DNA of 64,000 bases from Lantana camara (lineage: Eukaryota; Streptophyta; Magnoliopsida; Lamiales; Verbenaceae), in contig CM074863.1 of the NCBI GenBank assembly GCA_037501455.1, positions 12,210,001 through 12,274,000 on the forward strand. Direction: 5' to 3'. The notes under the pieces were generated by a model that saw only the letters and a program-made list of their open reading frames with translations, searched no databases and was not told the DNA's origin. The position numbers and the translations under genes are program-made. Below are positions 21,246-32,207 of the stretch, in pieces. Positions within the stretch are counted from its first letter, which is position 1. Every line of letters starts with the position of its first letter.

Positions 21246-23139
21246 GGGATAATTACAATTTTGGTCATCCAACTATACGACTTATTCTCTTTTCGTCCCC
21301 GACTGTTCAATTTAACAAAACTAGTCACTGAACTACCACTTTTTTTACAATTTTGGTCCTGCCGTCAACCTTGCCGTTAACTGAAGACGGAACCCTAATT
21401 TTTAACCAATTTTGGCACCTTTTTTTTTGCGTTTTCCCTCTTTTCTATAGGTGGTTGTTGTTGTGTAATAAATTGTATGCCAAAATTCTGTTTTTTATAA
21501 CTCTATACAATCTTGAAAATCAAAATAGATCAAGCAAACTGATAATGGCAATATGTATGCCATACGAACATAACAACAAATAGCCATAGGAACATAACAA
21601 ATTGTCTGAATATAACAACAAATTGTCAAATTCAAGAGCTTGCACTCCCGCACCTTGTGTCTCTTAGAAAAATTGCACTCCGACAGCTTCCAATCACCAA
21701 CAACACAAAATTTAATCTTCTATTACATGCTTTAGAGCTGTGAAGTTGAAAAATTCTGGAGATTTTAGCACAAAGAAGAATTGGGGGAAGTTGGGGTTTA
21801 GGGTTCATTCGAATTGTTGGAGTCCACAAAGGCAAAATTTTCCAGTTGAACGAGTTTTTGTTAAAATTTGTGCTCAATTTATATAACAATATGTATTTTA
21901 GCATTGCAACAACCTCTGCACACTTCAACATGAAATTGAACGTGGATCAACATTACAAAAATGTCTCAACAAACAACCATGTCTTCATATTAAGTCATTC
22001 AAAACAACAATATCTTACATACACTCCAAACTCGAAATTAAACACTAATCCATGCGACAACAAAACATAAGCTCTGGCTCGGACTGTGAAGTTCAACTGC
22101 AGCGGCACCGGCACCGGCAAGTTGGTCATTCCCGTCTGAGTGCTCAAACTAGCCCCACTTCTGTACAACAGAATCTTGTCGCCGATCACCGTTACAACGA
22201 CGTTTTTATGGCTCTTTCTTGATTGGTAGAATTTTTTCAACTGTGGAACCCAGATGATTTCACCAATTAACAAAAATTAAGGGAAAGATTGCCCATAATT
22301 AGTAGTAATTTAGGAAAATTTTGAACTTACAGTTCCAGAACCAATGGGGAGCTCAGAGTAGGTCAGGGACAGAGAAGTGGAAGTAACATGAACGCCGAAA
22401 AATGTACCCGTGTTACGAAACATGAATCTCACAGTCGAGTTTGTGGAGATCATATCGGTTGAAACTCCGAAATTATCAGAACCGGCTTGAACCACAAATC
22501 TCTCGAATTTAATGCTCTGCCCACAAAATTAATCAGAAATCAGCTCATTTCCAATTTCAAAAACGCAAATTCAAAGGGGAAAAAGGAAGAAGCAATAAAA
22601 CCTCACCTTCATGGCGATTTTGGGCTTTTGAGGTCTGCTAGCCCCCCACAAAATCAAAGCGAATAACGAAAAAAGCATGAAAAAACCGACAACAAAAGCC
22701 AGAAAATAGCATCTCCTTGGCACCCCTTTTCGCCTCTCCTCGTCTTCGAGGAGTCCTTCCTCTTCAATCACATCGTAATCCTTCCAATTCTTCAGCCCGC
22801 CTTTCGTCCTACCCCCAAATACGAAGAAATTTGGGAGATTTATGGACAAATACGAATTGGGGGAAATGGGGTGTCTAGGGTTCTTTGTATTTGGGAGAGA
22901 AGCTATGACATTCTTTGTTCAATTGTGGTGAAATCTGAATTAGGGCAATTACAATTAGTCACGTGAGTTGCACATGAGTAACTAACAAGCATATTCCGTT
23001 TAAATTAACGCCTGGGCTGACGGCAGGACCAAAATTGTAAAAAAAGTTGTAGTTCAGTGACCAGTTTTGTTAAATTGAACAGTAGGGGACGAAAAGAGAA
23101 TAAGTCGTATAGTTGGATGACCAAAATTGTAATTATCCC
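21246..23139. mobile_element. Pack-MULE in the intron of RNase pseudogene A (copy 1)
   Basis: A 1894-bp element has 122-bp terminal inverted repeats (21246-21367 and 23018-23139) differing at about three positions, starting GGGATAATTACAATTTTGGT. Exact 9-bp target duplications GAAATAGAA lie at 21237-21245 and 23140-23148. It inserted about a dozen bases past the 5' splice site of the RNase intron, leaving GTATTC in place. The interior carries three exons, with introns, of a Companion-of-Cellulose-synthase-like gene (21995-22849) and another unassigned less AT-rich patch (21630-21830). There is no transposase. The near-identical TIRs imply fairly recent mobility. Confidence 0.92.
21995..22849 (-). 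pseudogene. Captured CC/LEA2-family gene fragment (copy 1)
   Basis: Exons 22607-22849, 22331-22516 and 21995-22240 join in phase 0 (GT/AG borders visible) into about 224 codons. The product matches the Companion of Cellulose synthase family (LEA2-type apoplastic domain), membrane proteins that link cellulose synthase complexes to microtubules. Landmarks are VIEEEGLLEDEERRKGVPRR, a membrane helix (FLAFVVGFFMLFSLFALILW), ASRPQKPKI, FRNTGTFFGVHVTSTSLSL, KKFYQSRKS and LNFTVRARAYVL. The microtubule-binding N-terminal region and the last about 40 residues of the family are missing. The first codons (MSINLPN..) probably come from intron sequence. It is carried by the Pack-MULE. It may be transcribed but is incomplete. 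Confidence 0.8.
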
Positions 23140-23220
23140 GAAATAGAATACCTGTGTTCTGTCGAAAGAACTGGGGCGGATACAGTTCTTGGGGAAGGAG
23201 CCGTTATTACGAATATCCAA

Positions 23221-24484
23221 ATCCAGGATTAATATATTAGAAGGCAGGTAAGGTTGTGTTGGTATATTTTATTTAAGACAACTTAGCAAATTGCACGTTA
23301 ATCTCGAGTTGTAATACAAAACTGTTTCAAAGTTCAAATACTCATGGCCTCACTTTCAAAAAAAAAAAAAACTCATGGCCTCGTTACGTTGTTTAATTAA
23401 TTGACACATGCAATTGCAACGCCCCTCTCTATGGACCAGGACCAACATTTGGGGGAAACTGTTGGCTGCTACATAACCTTTTGTAAGCATAGCCATGGGA
23501 TGTAGCCTGTGCCCTGTAGTCGTCTTCCATAACTCATTAATTAGTTAGATCCAAAATGTAACACCATGTCCACCCCTTCAATTTTTGCTCCTGCTATAAA
23601 TTTTTATACTACAAAAAGGCATATGCCCTTGGAAACTTAGTCCACAGAAATGAACTTCAATGAAAACTCTGTTGGATATTTTATATATAGGGTGATTTAT
23701 ATTAGTTTAGTTATTCCTAAGGTTAATTTGATGTATTTAAACACAACAAAGATACTAATTAAGTTTACCATACATGTTCGGATACACATGATTAGCCTCA
23801 AGAATGCAACATTACAGAAAAATTAATTATATATATGTGCATTCCCCAACTTTTCAAAATTATTCCTCATTAAATTATAATGTGTGTATTAGCAAGTAGG
23901 AACCCTTTAGCCTAATTACCTATAAAATACTAGTGTAAATTTCTTTTAATTCTGTATGCTTATATTCCTTGTTTATTTAGTATAGTTATAAACTGTCGGT
24001 AGGCATGGAGGGGGACGCAACGCACCGCCCTCTTTAAATGCTTCAAATCCATTTTTACCCCCTCATATTTAAAAATTTTAATGGTACCTTAAAGACGAGA
24101 CAAACAAAAAATATTTTGGGAAGAGAATATATTTAAGTTTATATATGTGTTCTCTATTCCACAATTTCAAGTTAAGCACCCGTAATTATGTGTTTCGATT
24201 CTTGTGAAATTTATATACATGTCTCATCAGACTTGTAAGAGCTCCGAACCGATTCTATATTAATTTCCTGATGCATGAATCTCCGTGCAAGGCAAGAGTT
24301 GCTCATAGTAATACCCACAATCCCCCTCCCACTAGTTTGGTTAAAATTTTCAAAAGTTTGTCCAACCTTTTAAGACAAAATAGTAACTCCTTCGACGGAA
24401 TTATATTCAGAATAATTTTCTCAAAGATCCAATCGACTATTACAAAGACACAGACACATTAATGTGGTTCATACAGCCGTCCGT
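23221..24484. other. Intergenic between the two RNase T2 units
   Basis: Bases 23217-23470 are a diverged copy of 25950-26235 (shared phrases TTGTGTTGGTATATTTTATT and CAACGCCCCTCTCTATGGAC). This shows that the two RNase units arose by tandem duplication with their upstream DNA. I see no gene from 23480 to 24484. The copy-2 equivalent is 57464-58727. Confidence 0.6.
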
Positions 24485-25603
24485 CTAAAACGATGGGAAC
24501 TCGACTCTGGAAGAGCATCTCTCCCGAGGAAAAACAGGGCACTCGATAAAATTGGACGCTGAAGTGTCCACACAAAGATAGATCTGATACAACTGGCTGT
24601 TACCATTTTCGTCTCTATTGCATTCCACGGATGGAGTGTAGCCGAGGCCTTCTGCAATGGCACTTTTTATGCTGCTCAAGTCGTAAAAACCACCATCTGG
24701 ACTAATCCCTGCGTGTACGTACAGGAACATGACACGACATTAGTCTAGTTAAAATATTTCAAAATTTCCGATTATGAATTAGTAGTGTACCTGCTCTTTG
24801 CAGGATTTGTAGGAGACCAGCTTTGGCCTTGAGGTTCAGAGCAGCTTCGAAGTATTCATGTTGGTCCAGAACCGACTCCGAACAGGTGCCGTGTTTGTCC
24901 CACTCCCTTGACCACAATCTCGTGCCACTACTGCTTGGGCATTCGAGAGATGGCCAATTCTTCTGCATTGTGCTTATCAAGTCTGATATCTGCAGGATTA
25001 ATACATATGTTAATTACCAGAAAGTAAGTGTACTTTGAACAAAAGAATTCCAAAATCAACCCTCTTTATATTTTCCGCAAGCCGGTTTCCTGTGCAACTT
25101 TTATTAATATCGCAGGCTATCTTTTTCAGACCAATTACGAATGCAAAATGGAGAAACATATTATAACACGACTGTCTTCGTTGTTTTGTTTAGGCATATC
25201 AAAGGCCCTTCTGCAACCAGCAACAACAGTTAGAGAAAGTACTATTAATTGTACCTTAGACTGATCATATGTTCCGTCAGGATCACAATTTGAAGGGTAA
25301 GAACCATCGTTGTAGTTCGGCCAAAGCCCGTAGATGCTGAAATCGGAGGGTGGTTTCCCTGTCGTCGGGTAGCAACAGCCTTGCCTCGTGTCGCAATAAG
25401 ATCCAGGCCACTGCATTTTCGAATAAATGTAAAGATAATGTTTTTTTTACTTTTTAACCATCTTCACTCATAAAAATGGGACTAAATTGGGTTACCTGTT
25501 GGACAAAGTAGAAGAAATCAAAATCCTGCGCAGCACACAGCACAGAAACACACTGCAACAGCATCAAACTGATCAGAATCGAATGATTGAACTTCTTCTC
25601 CAT
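24485..25603 (-). CDS. RNase T2-like secreted protein B with altered active site (copy 1)
   Basis: Four exons (25496-25603, 25255-25410, 24791-24989, 24485-24708) give 228 aa, the usual length for S-like RNases. The N-terminus is a signal peptide (MEKKFNHSILISLMLLQCVS then VLCA). Start 25603 is preferred to 25651 because a TATA box lies at 25668-25676. The fold is clear: WPGSYCD, GLWPNYNDGSYPSNC, KHGTCS and LCVDTSASNFIECP. T2 enzymes cut single-stranded RNA using a His in CAS I (xIHGLWP) and His/Glu/His in CAS II (HEWxKHG). Here CAS I is FSIYGLWP (Tyr63) and CAS II is SREWDKHGTC (Arg116), leaving only Glu117, Lys120 and His121. The product is probably weak or inactive as a nuclease. Catalytically dead T2 homologues are known in plants. 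Confidence 0.88.
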
Positions 25604-25667
25604 CTTTTTCAACACTTTTCTTGTTTTTTCAGTTGCAGATATGGTTAACATAATCGATAGGCTGTCG

Positions 25668-25676
25668 TATTTATAG
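25668..25676 (-). promoter_or_regulatory. TATA box of RNase T2-like gene B (copy 1)
   Basis: On the minus strand the sequence reads CTATAAATA, 65 bp upstream of the ATG at 25603 and only 17 bp from the in-frame ATG at 25651. The normal TATA-to-start spacing of about 30 bp puts transcription start after 25651, which favours 25603 as the translation start. Confidence 0.65.
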
Positions 25677-26365
25677 ATGGGATTTGGAATGTGAACAGAG
25701 CTACGGCTTCAGTATGAGCCTAATCATTAATGTGGTGTTGTTTTGATCGAGACACGTTCTTGAGTTGGATTGGATCGTTTTTTCGGCATATTCCATGAAA
25801 GTTGGTAATTATTAAATATTTCAAATCCCTATGATCTCATAAGCCAGCCTTTTTTAAGACTTAAGGAATGTGAAAGCTATAAATATTTTTCTGAAGTTCT
25901 TCTGGGGATTTCTAGGTGAACATGGAGTGCCATGCATTAGCAACCAATTATACATATATCCAGGATTAATATAATATATTAGGAGCTAGGCAGGTTGTGT
26001 TGGTATATTTTATTTAAAACGACTTAATTTGCTGCACGTTAAACTCGAGTTTTATCATAAAACTGATATATCCCAAAAGCATATTCTTGCTTGAATATAA
26101 TAATGTCATTGACCCGTTTATAAAACTGATATATTCTTCAAAACACTCATGGCCACGTTGTTTTGATAATTGATAGAACCAAGAACTTCGACACATGCAA
26201 GTATGCAACGCCCCTCTCTATGGACTAGGACCACCACAAATGTCTCTAAAAATTAAACGACAAGGACCAAAACAAAGGAGAAAATAAGGAGATTATAATG
26301 GTTTTGGATCTCCTCTTTCAAATTTTTGTTTCATATATCTCTTATTTCACTCATATACGTGCAAT
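25677..26365. other. Upstream region of RNase B
   Basis: No gene seen. Bases 25950-26235 match the block just above pseudogene A (23217-23470), in the same orientation relative to the RNase units. The copy-2 equivalent is 59920-60608. Confidence 0.55.
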
Positions 26366-26841
26366 TAGGGATGCAAACAAGCCGAGCCGAGCCTTTGATC
26401 TTTTTTTCCCTAGCCCAAGCTCGACTCGATCAAGGCATATTATTTTTTAAAAAATTATTTTTTTGTAATAATTAAATATATTTATATATAACCGAGGCCA
26501 GAAAAAATACATAAGTTCATGATCCAAGGATTTACAACAACATTCTATCAGAAGTGCCCTATCAATCTAAAAATAGACAAATGATAAATAAAGGCAGATT
26601 TGTTCTGAATAATAATCCAAATTAATTGAATATATATAACAAATATATTACTTTTTTATGAATTTTGTATAAAAATTAATATATAAATAATATTATATAT
26701 TAATTAATTAAATTAATATATTATTTTTTTATTTAAATATATAGGCTTCGAGAACAAGCCAAACTCAAATGGCTTGGGTTCGGGCTTGTCACGAGCCGAC
26801 TCGTCAAGCTCGTGAGCAGGCTCGATTCGTTTGCATCCCTA
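26366..26841. mobile_element. hAT-type MITE between RNase B and PIN (copy 1)
   Basis: A 476-bp element has termini TAGGGATGCAAACAAGCCGA and (right end reversed) TAGGGATGCAAACGAATCGA. Flanks CGTGCAAT (26358-26365) and CATGCAAT (26842-26849) match at 7 of 8 bases. The interior is AT-rich with GAGCC/GGCTC-rich subterminal blocks and no coding capacity. The diverged target duplication makes it older than the copy-2-specific hAT element. Confidence 0.82.
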
Positions 26842-27315
26842 CATGCAATATGTGTATAAACAGGCAACCCAAATTAGAAGACACGCGGTATATGCATAAA
26901 TAATATTTGGGCCGCCTATTTATGCACATAGTGCGTGCGTGAGTAAAATAAAAAAATGAAATACAAATCTCAAATAGGAGATCCAAAGATGATCAGTTTG
27001 ATACAATTTTGGCATTTTAGGTCACGTTATTCATTTTGACACATCATATTTCAGAAATCCGCCTTCACGGATAGCGGAATCAGTATAGTGGTGGTTGCAG
27101 AATGAGCGAGAAAAAGTATCTCAAAATTTTTTAATTTTACAAAGACGGCTAATACACAATCTTAAAAAATAAAAATAAAAAAGAAGGAAATTGAGGGTTA
27201 TTTTCTTAAAAAAAAGACTTCGGCGTCCCTTGGGACCTAATTGTCTCTGCTTTACATCCCCCATTTCTCCTTCTCCCACTTCCACAATCAAGCAAAGACT
27301 TGCTTTCTTTCACCT
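26842..27315. other. Probable PIN promoter region
   Basis: No gene seen between the MITE and the PIN TATA box. The copy-2 equivalent is 61085-61558. Confidence 0.5.
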
Positions 27316-27323
27316 TTATATAT
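27316..27323 (+). promoter_or_regulatory. TATA-like box of PIN (copy 1)
   Basis: TTATATAT followed by CTCCCTCTC lies about 62 bp before the PIN ATG at 27386. This is a plausible core promoter, and a C/T-rich leader follows. The copy-2 equivalent is 61559-61566. Confidence 0.5.
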
Positions 27324-27385
27324 CTCCCTCTCTTAGTTTCCTGATCAGGGTGGTTTCCCTCAAAACCCAACAAAAATTGGGGAAA

Positions 27386-29450
27386 ATGATAACTTGGGCT
27401 GATTTCTACCACGTCATGTCTGCGGTGGTGCCGCTTTATGTGACTATGATATTAGGTTACGGTTCGGTAAAATGGTGGAAAATCTTCACACTAGACCAAT
27501 GTTCAGGCATAAACCGCTTCGTCTTCTTATTTGCAGTTCCTCTTCTCTCTTTCCATTTCATAGCTAGTAATGATCCTTACGCCATGAACCTACGCTTCAT
27601 TGCTGCTGATACGCTTCAGAAACTCATCGTTCTCGGTATTCTTGCTTTATGGACGAATTTGACCAAAACGGGCTGTTTGAAATGGACGATTACGCTTTTC
27701 TCCCTCTCTAGTTTTCCCAACACTCTCGTTATGGCCATCCCTTTGTTGAAGGGTATGTATGGGGATTTCTCCATGGCGCTCATGGTGCAGATTGTCGTCC
27801 TTCAGGACATTATCTGGAACACTTTGATGCTGTTCATGTTGGAGTACAGAGCAGCAAAGATGTTGATTTCAGAGCAATTTCCAGATACGGCCAACTCAAT
27901 AGGTTCCATCCATGTAGATTCTGATGTGATGTCGTTGGACGGGAGACACCCTTTGGAGACGGAAGCGGAAATCAACGAAGATGGGGAACTTCAGGTCAAT
28001 GTTCGAAAATCAAACACTTCGAGATCGGATAGTTTCTCAAGAAGATCAATGGGTTTCTCGGCTTCAAGGGGGCCGCCTCCTTGGCCTTCTAATTTTGAGG
28101 AGGAAACTGGAAATAACAGTAATGCCAATAATCCAAGATTCTACCATGGGGAAAATAAGAATAATTTCAGTAACAATAATGACAAAAACACGAACTATCC
28201 AGCACCAGATCCTGGTATGTTTTCCCCCAAGGGTAGTATGGCAAAGAAGGATGATGGCATTGATGGGCATGATGAATGTGGTAAAGATCTTCATATGTTT
28301 GTTGGGAGCTCAAGTGATTGTCCTGTTGGGCATGATTATGGTGCATTGGACCAACATGCTAATGCTGAAGATGACCGAGGTGCTGATTCCCCAGGTAAAA
28401 TATTTATATTATTTTTCATTCTTGATTACTGGGGAACTTGAGTTTGTCTCCTTAAGTTGATATAAAACTATATTTTGTTTTGTATTTTTCTCAGAACTCA
28501 AAATTGCCGCCCTAAGATTACTTATTTTATCCTCGATCATTAATCGCGTGAAATTTCTCGATTATTAATTTGAGATGTTGTGAATTGTTTTAGTGGAAGA
28601 GCTAATAGAAAACCAAGAAGACTATAACTTGCAGAGGGATGAGTTTAGGTTTGGAAATAGATGTGGTGATGGAGAAAATGGAGGAGAGAAAGTTGGAGAG
28701 AACCAAGTGAAAGTGATAGTTCCTGCAAGTGTAGTGACAAGGCTCATCTTGATCATGGTTTGGAGGAAACTCACAAGAAATCCCAACACTTATTCCAGCT
28801 TGATTGGCCTAATATGGTCTCTAGTTTCATTCAGGTAAATGCATACGGATATATTTCAATATTATTTAACTAATTAACTTTATTAAAGTTTATATAGTCT
28901 TAATTAATTTTATTTAATTTATCCTTAATTACTGTCTCTAGGTGGCACATTGAAATGCCTACTATAATAGCAAGGTCCATCTCTATACTGTCAGATGCTA
29001 GCCTCGGCATGGCCATGTTCAGTCTTGGTGAGTATTAATCACTTTTGATGATCACTTTAATCATAATTAATGGTTAGAATCAACAGTGCGATCATGATAG
29101 CATGTCTGCCCCTTTAATGGCCCCCTTTTCTGCATGCCATATAATATATATATGTTTCTTTCTGTCTCGAGTACTATGAAAGTCAAAGAATAATACACGC
29201 ACAGAAACTGTGAAACAGCATGAAAAAACGCTGTGGTGGTGTCGGGGATCATATGTATATATTGACTTTGATTTCTTGGTGCAGGTCTGTTCATAGCGCT
29301 GCAACCGAAGATTATAACACGTCGAAATTCTGTGGTAATAGCTTTTGCAATGGCTGTGAGATTACTTGCAGGACCAGCTGTAATGGCTGCAGCTTCCGTT
29401 GCTGTTGGCCTCCGTGGTGTTATCTTGCGCATTGCCATCGTCCAGGTCAC

Positions 29451-29481
<31 letters not shown>

Positions 29482-30440
29482 GGATAATTACAAATAACTC
29501 TTAAGCCTTTATAATCTTAAAAAGTAACCCAGAACACCCTGAATTTAAAAAAAAAATACAAAAAACACCCTTATAATTTTTTGAATTGGATTCAATTTCA
29601 TAGAGTGTTTGTAATTATCTCTAATGTTATTGTAATAATTTTTCTTTTAAAATATTTTGAAAAATAAAATTGTTAGGGATGTTTTAGAAAGAAAAATAGA
29701 GATATATAATGGGAGCATGAATGCAAATATCCCTCTTTTAAAAAAAAAAATAATAATCTAAGCTTTTGGGAATAATTTATTTGGTTTTGGTCACTTCCAC
29801 GTACATTTTTACGAACTTTGGTGCCCTCAGAATGAGACGCTGCTTTTTAAAGAATCTCACTAAGTATAAACTCCCAAGTCCCTACACGTGACGGTAAACA
29901 CATGAATCTGATCTTTTTGGAATTATGAAAATAATTAATTAAAAAAATTAAATTAAAGAAGAAGTGTTCTATTTTTTGGTTTTGAAAAGGGATATTGTTC
30001 TATAAGTTGAAAAGTATCAGGACAATGTGACAGTCGAGGGAAAATCTAAACAAAAACAGAACATGTATGTCATTAGTGCCACACACATAATATAAATGTA
30101 TAAATATTTAATACTAATGTATATTTTATCTGGCCTATGTTTTTGTGTTGGCACACATATATACAGGCTGCTCTACCTCAAGGAATTGTCCCCTTTGTTT
30201 TGGCTAAGGAATACAATGTACACCCCGGAATTCTCGCCATGGGGTAAGTGCAGACAACAAATTAACATACATACACACACAGACACACTCAGACGACTTC
30301 CACACACGAAGAAAAATACTAACGCTTGATGGTTTTTCTTTAACGTTGTTCCGATTTGCTCGAATTTTTACAGGCTCTTATTTGGGATGCTGATCGCCTT
30401 GCCCATAACGCTTGTCTACTACATTTTGTTGGGGCTATAG
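27386..30440 (+). CDS. PIN1-like auxin efflux carrier (copy 1)
   Basis: Six exons with GT/AG borders (27386-28394, 28594-28834, 28942-29027, 29285-29445, 30167-30243, 30374-30440) give 546 aa. PIN proteins are plasma-membrane carriers whose polar placement directs auxin flow. Visible landmarks are the N-terminal membrane block ([34 protein letters not shown]), the loop motif [45 protein letters not shown] (399-403) and the end VYYILLGL. These match the PIN1 clade best. Odd points: the loop is about 75 residues shorter than in a typical PIN1 of about 620 aa, and none of the TPRxS phosphosites remains; [16 protein letters not shown] (225-240) stands where TPRPSNYEED is expected. The usual LQCIIWYTL is LQDIIWNTL, an acid in a membrane helix. 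ATG 27386 is chosen by family alignment; the upstream in-frame extension is leader. Confidence 0.93.
29482..29621. mobile_element. Possible MITE in PIN intron 4 (copy 1)
   Basis: A stretch of about 140 bp has inverted ends GGATAATTACAAATAACTCT and (right end reversed) AGATAATTACAAACACTCT. It abuts an (ATT)n array at 29450-29481, which blurs any target duplication. The ends resemble those of the Pack-MULE at 21246. The copy-2 equivalent is 63727-63866. Confidence 0.4.
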
Positions 30441-30550
30441 TTTTATTTAGTATCAGGACGTGAGAACCAAATGAAGTGAGAAGAAGGGGATGTCGACCTC
30501 TACATTAATTTTGCCTTCTTTTTTCTTTTAATAAAAGTTGTAAAACGATG

Positions 30551-31862
30551 GGGCATTTTAGTCCCATTAGATTCAAACCGTTGCAATAAAGGTCACATTG
30601 GTTTGAAATATCCAAAACACGTCCCATTGGATTCTAAAAGGTTGCAATAAAGGTCCCATTGGTTTAAAAATCCAAAATACATCCCATTTGATTCTAAAAC
30701 ATTGCAAAATTAGTCCCATATTTGATCAACTAACAAAATAATTACCTATTTTATTAGTGTCTATCTTTTTTGTTTATTTTATTGGGAAATCACCTTTTTT
30801 TTATAAAATATTTTATTTTCACTAGTATTTCTCTTAGTTTCAATATTTTATTTTTGTTCATATTTCTCCTATTTTTCACCCCATTTCTACGGTCTCATTA
30901 AGGAGTTCTTTTTTAAAAAATTAATTATTTCCACCCCATATCTCTTGATTTCCATCAAAATTTTCTATCTTTTTATTAAGAGTATTTTCTTTTTTTCAAA
31001 TTCTACATTACTCTTAATAAAAATTAAAAAGAACTTCAAAATTTTCAATGTTTTTATTTATAGGGGAGGAAATAAAATATATTGTTTGGCACATTTATAT
31101 GATTTTTTTTAAGTAAGAAATGAAAATCTTCTTTTAGATTACTCATTAGAGGACTTATTTATTTATTTATTTATTTATTGTTATGAGTATTTTTAATTTT
31201 TATTAAGAGTATTTTTCTATCATTTTATTAAAGAGTTCTTTTTTAAAAAAATTACATTTTTCCCCCTTATAAATGAAAACATTGTTTGGTACATTTATAT
31301 ATATATGATACTTTTGATGTGAGAAATGAAAATCTCCTTTTGAATTACTTACAATAGGAGTTATTTATTTCATTGTAATCCATAGTGCATTATAGAAATT
31401 TAAAAAAAAAAATACTCATAATAAAAAAAATAGAAAATTTTGGTGGAAATCAAAAGATATAGGGAAGGAAATAATTAGTTTTTTTAAAAAAAATCTTTAA
31501 TAAAATGACATAAATGAGGTGGAAATTAGGAGAAATATGGGGGAAAATAAAATATTAAAAATTCAAATAAATATGGGTGAAAATAAAATATTTTAGAAAA
31601 AAAATGGTGATTTCCCAAGAAAAAAAAAAGAAAAAAAATCTTTTACACTAACGAAACATCTAATTATTTTGTTAGTTGATCAAATATGGGACTAATCTTG
31701 CAATGTTTTAGAATCAAATGGGATGTATTTTGGATTTTTAAACCAATGGGACTTTTATTGCAACCTTTTAGAATTCAATGGGATGTGTTTTGTATATTTC
31801 AAACCAATGGGATCTTTATTGCAACGATTTGAATCCAATGGGACTAAAATTGTAATTTTCCC
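30551..31862. mobile_element. Foldback MULE-type element downstream of PIN
   Basis: A 1312-bp element is almost wholly an inverted repeat. The arms (about 30551-31180 and 31210-31862) mirror each other, best in the outer about 215 bp that carry repeated TTGCAATAAAGGTCCCATTG-like units. Exact 10-bp flanks TAAAACGATG lie at 30541-30550 and 31863-31872. The left tip has lost a few bases (GGGCATTTTAG against GGGAAAATTACAATTTTAG). It begins 110 bp after the PIN stop codon, probably within or just past its 3' UTR. Transcripts reading through would form a long hairpin. Confidence 0.85.
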
Positions 31863-31872
31863 TAAAACGATG

Positions 31873-32207
31873 TTTGTAGCTGATTTTTCGAGGGGGAGAA
31901 ATAAAATGGTGTAGTTGTTTTGTGGTGTTTCTCTGTTTTTGCATTTAAGAATCAATGCGTACACCGAGAAATGGAGGTGAGATGGTCAATGTGGTATAAT
32001 GTCCTCTCTTTTTATGCAAAAATTTATACGGAGTAATTACGAGGTTTAGTTCAATTTAAAAAAAAAATTTTCTTGTAGTTGAAAACATATAAAAAGATTT
32101 TGAGAATTTAAATTACGAACAATATTTTAGGAAATTATAAAAAACCACTGTAATTTTTCAACTATAAGAGTTTTTACGTAATTAAACTAAACCGTAAATA
32201 TCTCAAT
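31873..32207. other. Intergenic, AT-rich
   Basis: Nothing recognised between the foldback element and the MULE-like element. Confidence 0.5.

Larger units (their letters stand above)
20675..23220 (-). pseudogene. RNase T2 (S-like RNase) pseudogene A, copy 1
   Basis: Two pieces remain. The first, 23152-23220, encodes NNGSFPKNCIRPSSFDRTQ, the end of the family's second exon, and has an intact GT donor. The second, 20675-21131, begins after a CAG acceptor with IEDLLSRMQKDWP and holds an intact CAS II motif (WNHEWKKHGTCS) and the cysteine-rich C-terminus. Broken features are: no signal-peptide exon, no CAS I, and a one-base frame change near 20875-20885 that separates IKEAIKA from the LDCNADLAGNSQ part. 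The intron between the pieces contains a Pack-MULE (21246-23139). The third intron of the neighbouring paralogue (24709-24790) is absent here. The sequence above 23220 matches the far-upstream region of paralogue B, so a 5' deletion is likely. Confidence 0.85.
1..29755. repeat. Copy 1 of the ~33.4-kb direct duplication (aligned part)
   Basis: Every feature here has a near-identical counterpart in 33408-64000. Offsets are +33407 at the start, +33409 after the AT microsatellite (about 752-799), +33411 after a T-run near 1606, +33412 and +33413 after T-runs near 5090 and 5730, +34242 after the hAT insertion of copy 2, +34243 after the NLR frameshift and +34245 after an ATT microsatellite near 29450. 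Substitutions I noticed (copy 1/copy 2): 3716 T/C, 5313 A/G, 7341 A/G, 13327 G/C, 16238 C/T, 17737 T/A. The comparison was by eye and may be incomplete. Confidence 0.98.

Noticed and set aside
24485..25603. Self-incompatibility S-RNase locus
   Set aside because: There is no F-box (SLF) gene in the window, the intact RNase has lost catalytic histidines, and its four-exon layout does not fit a single-intron S-RNase.
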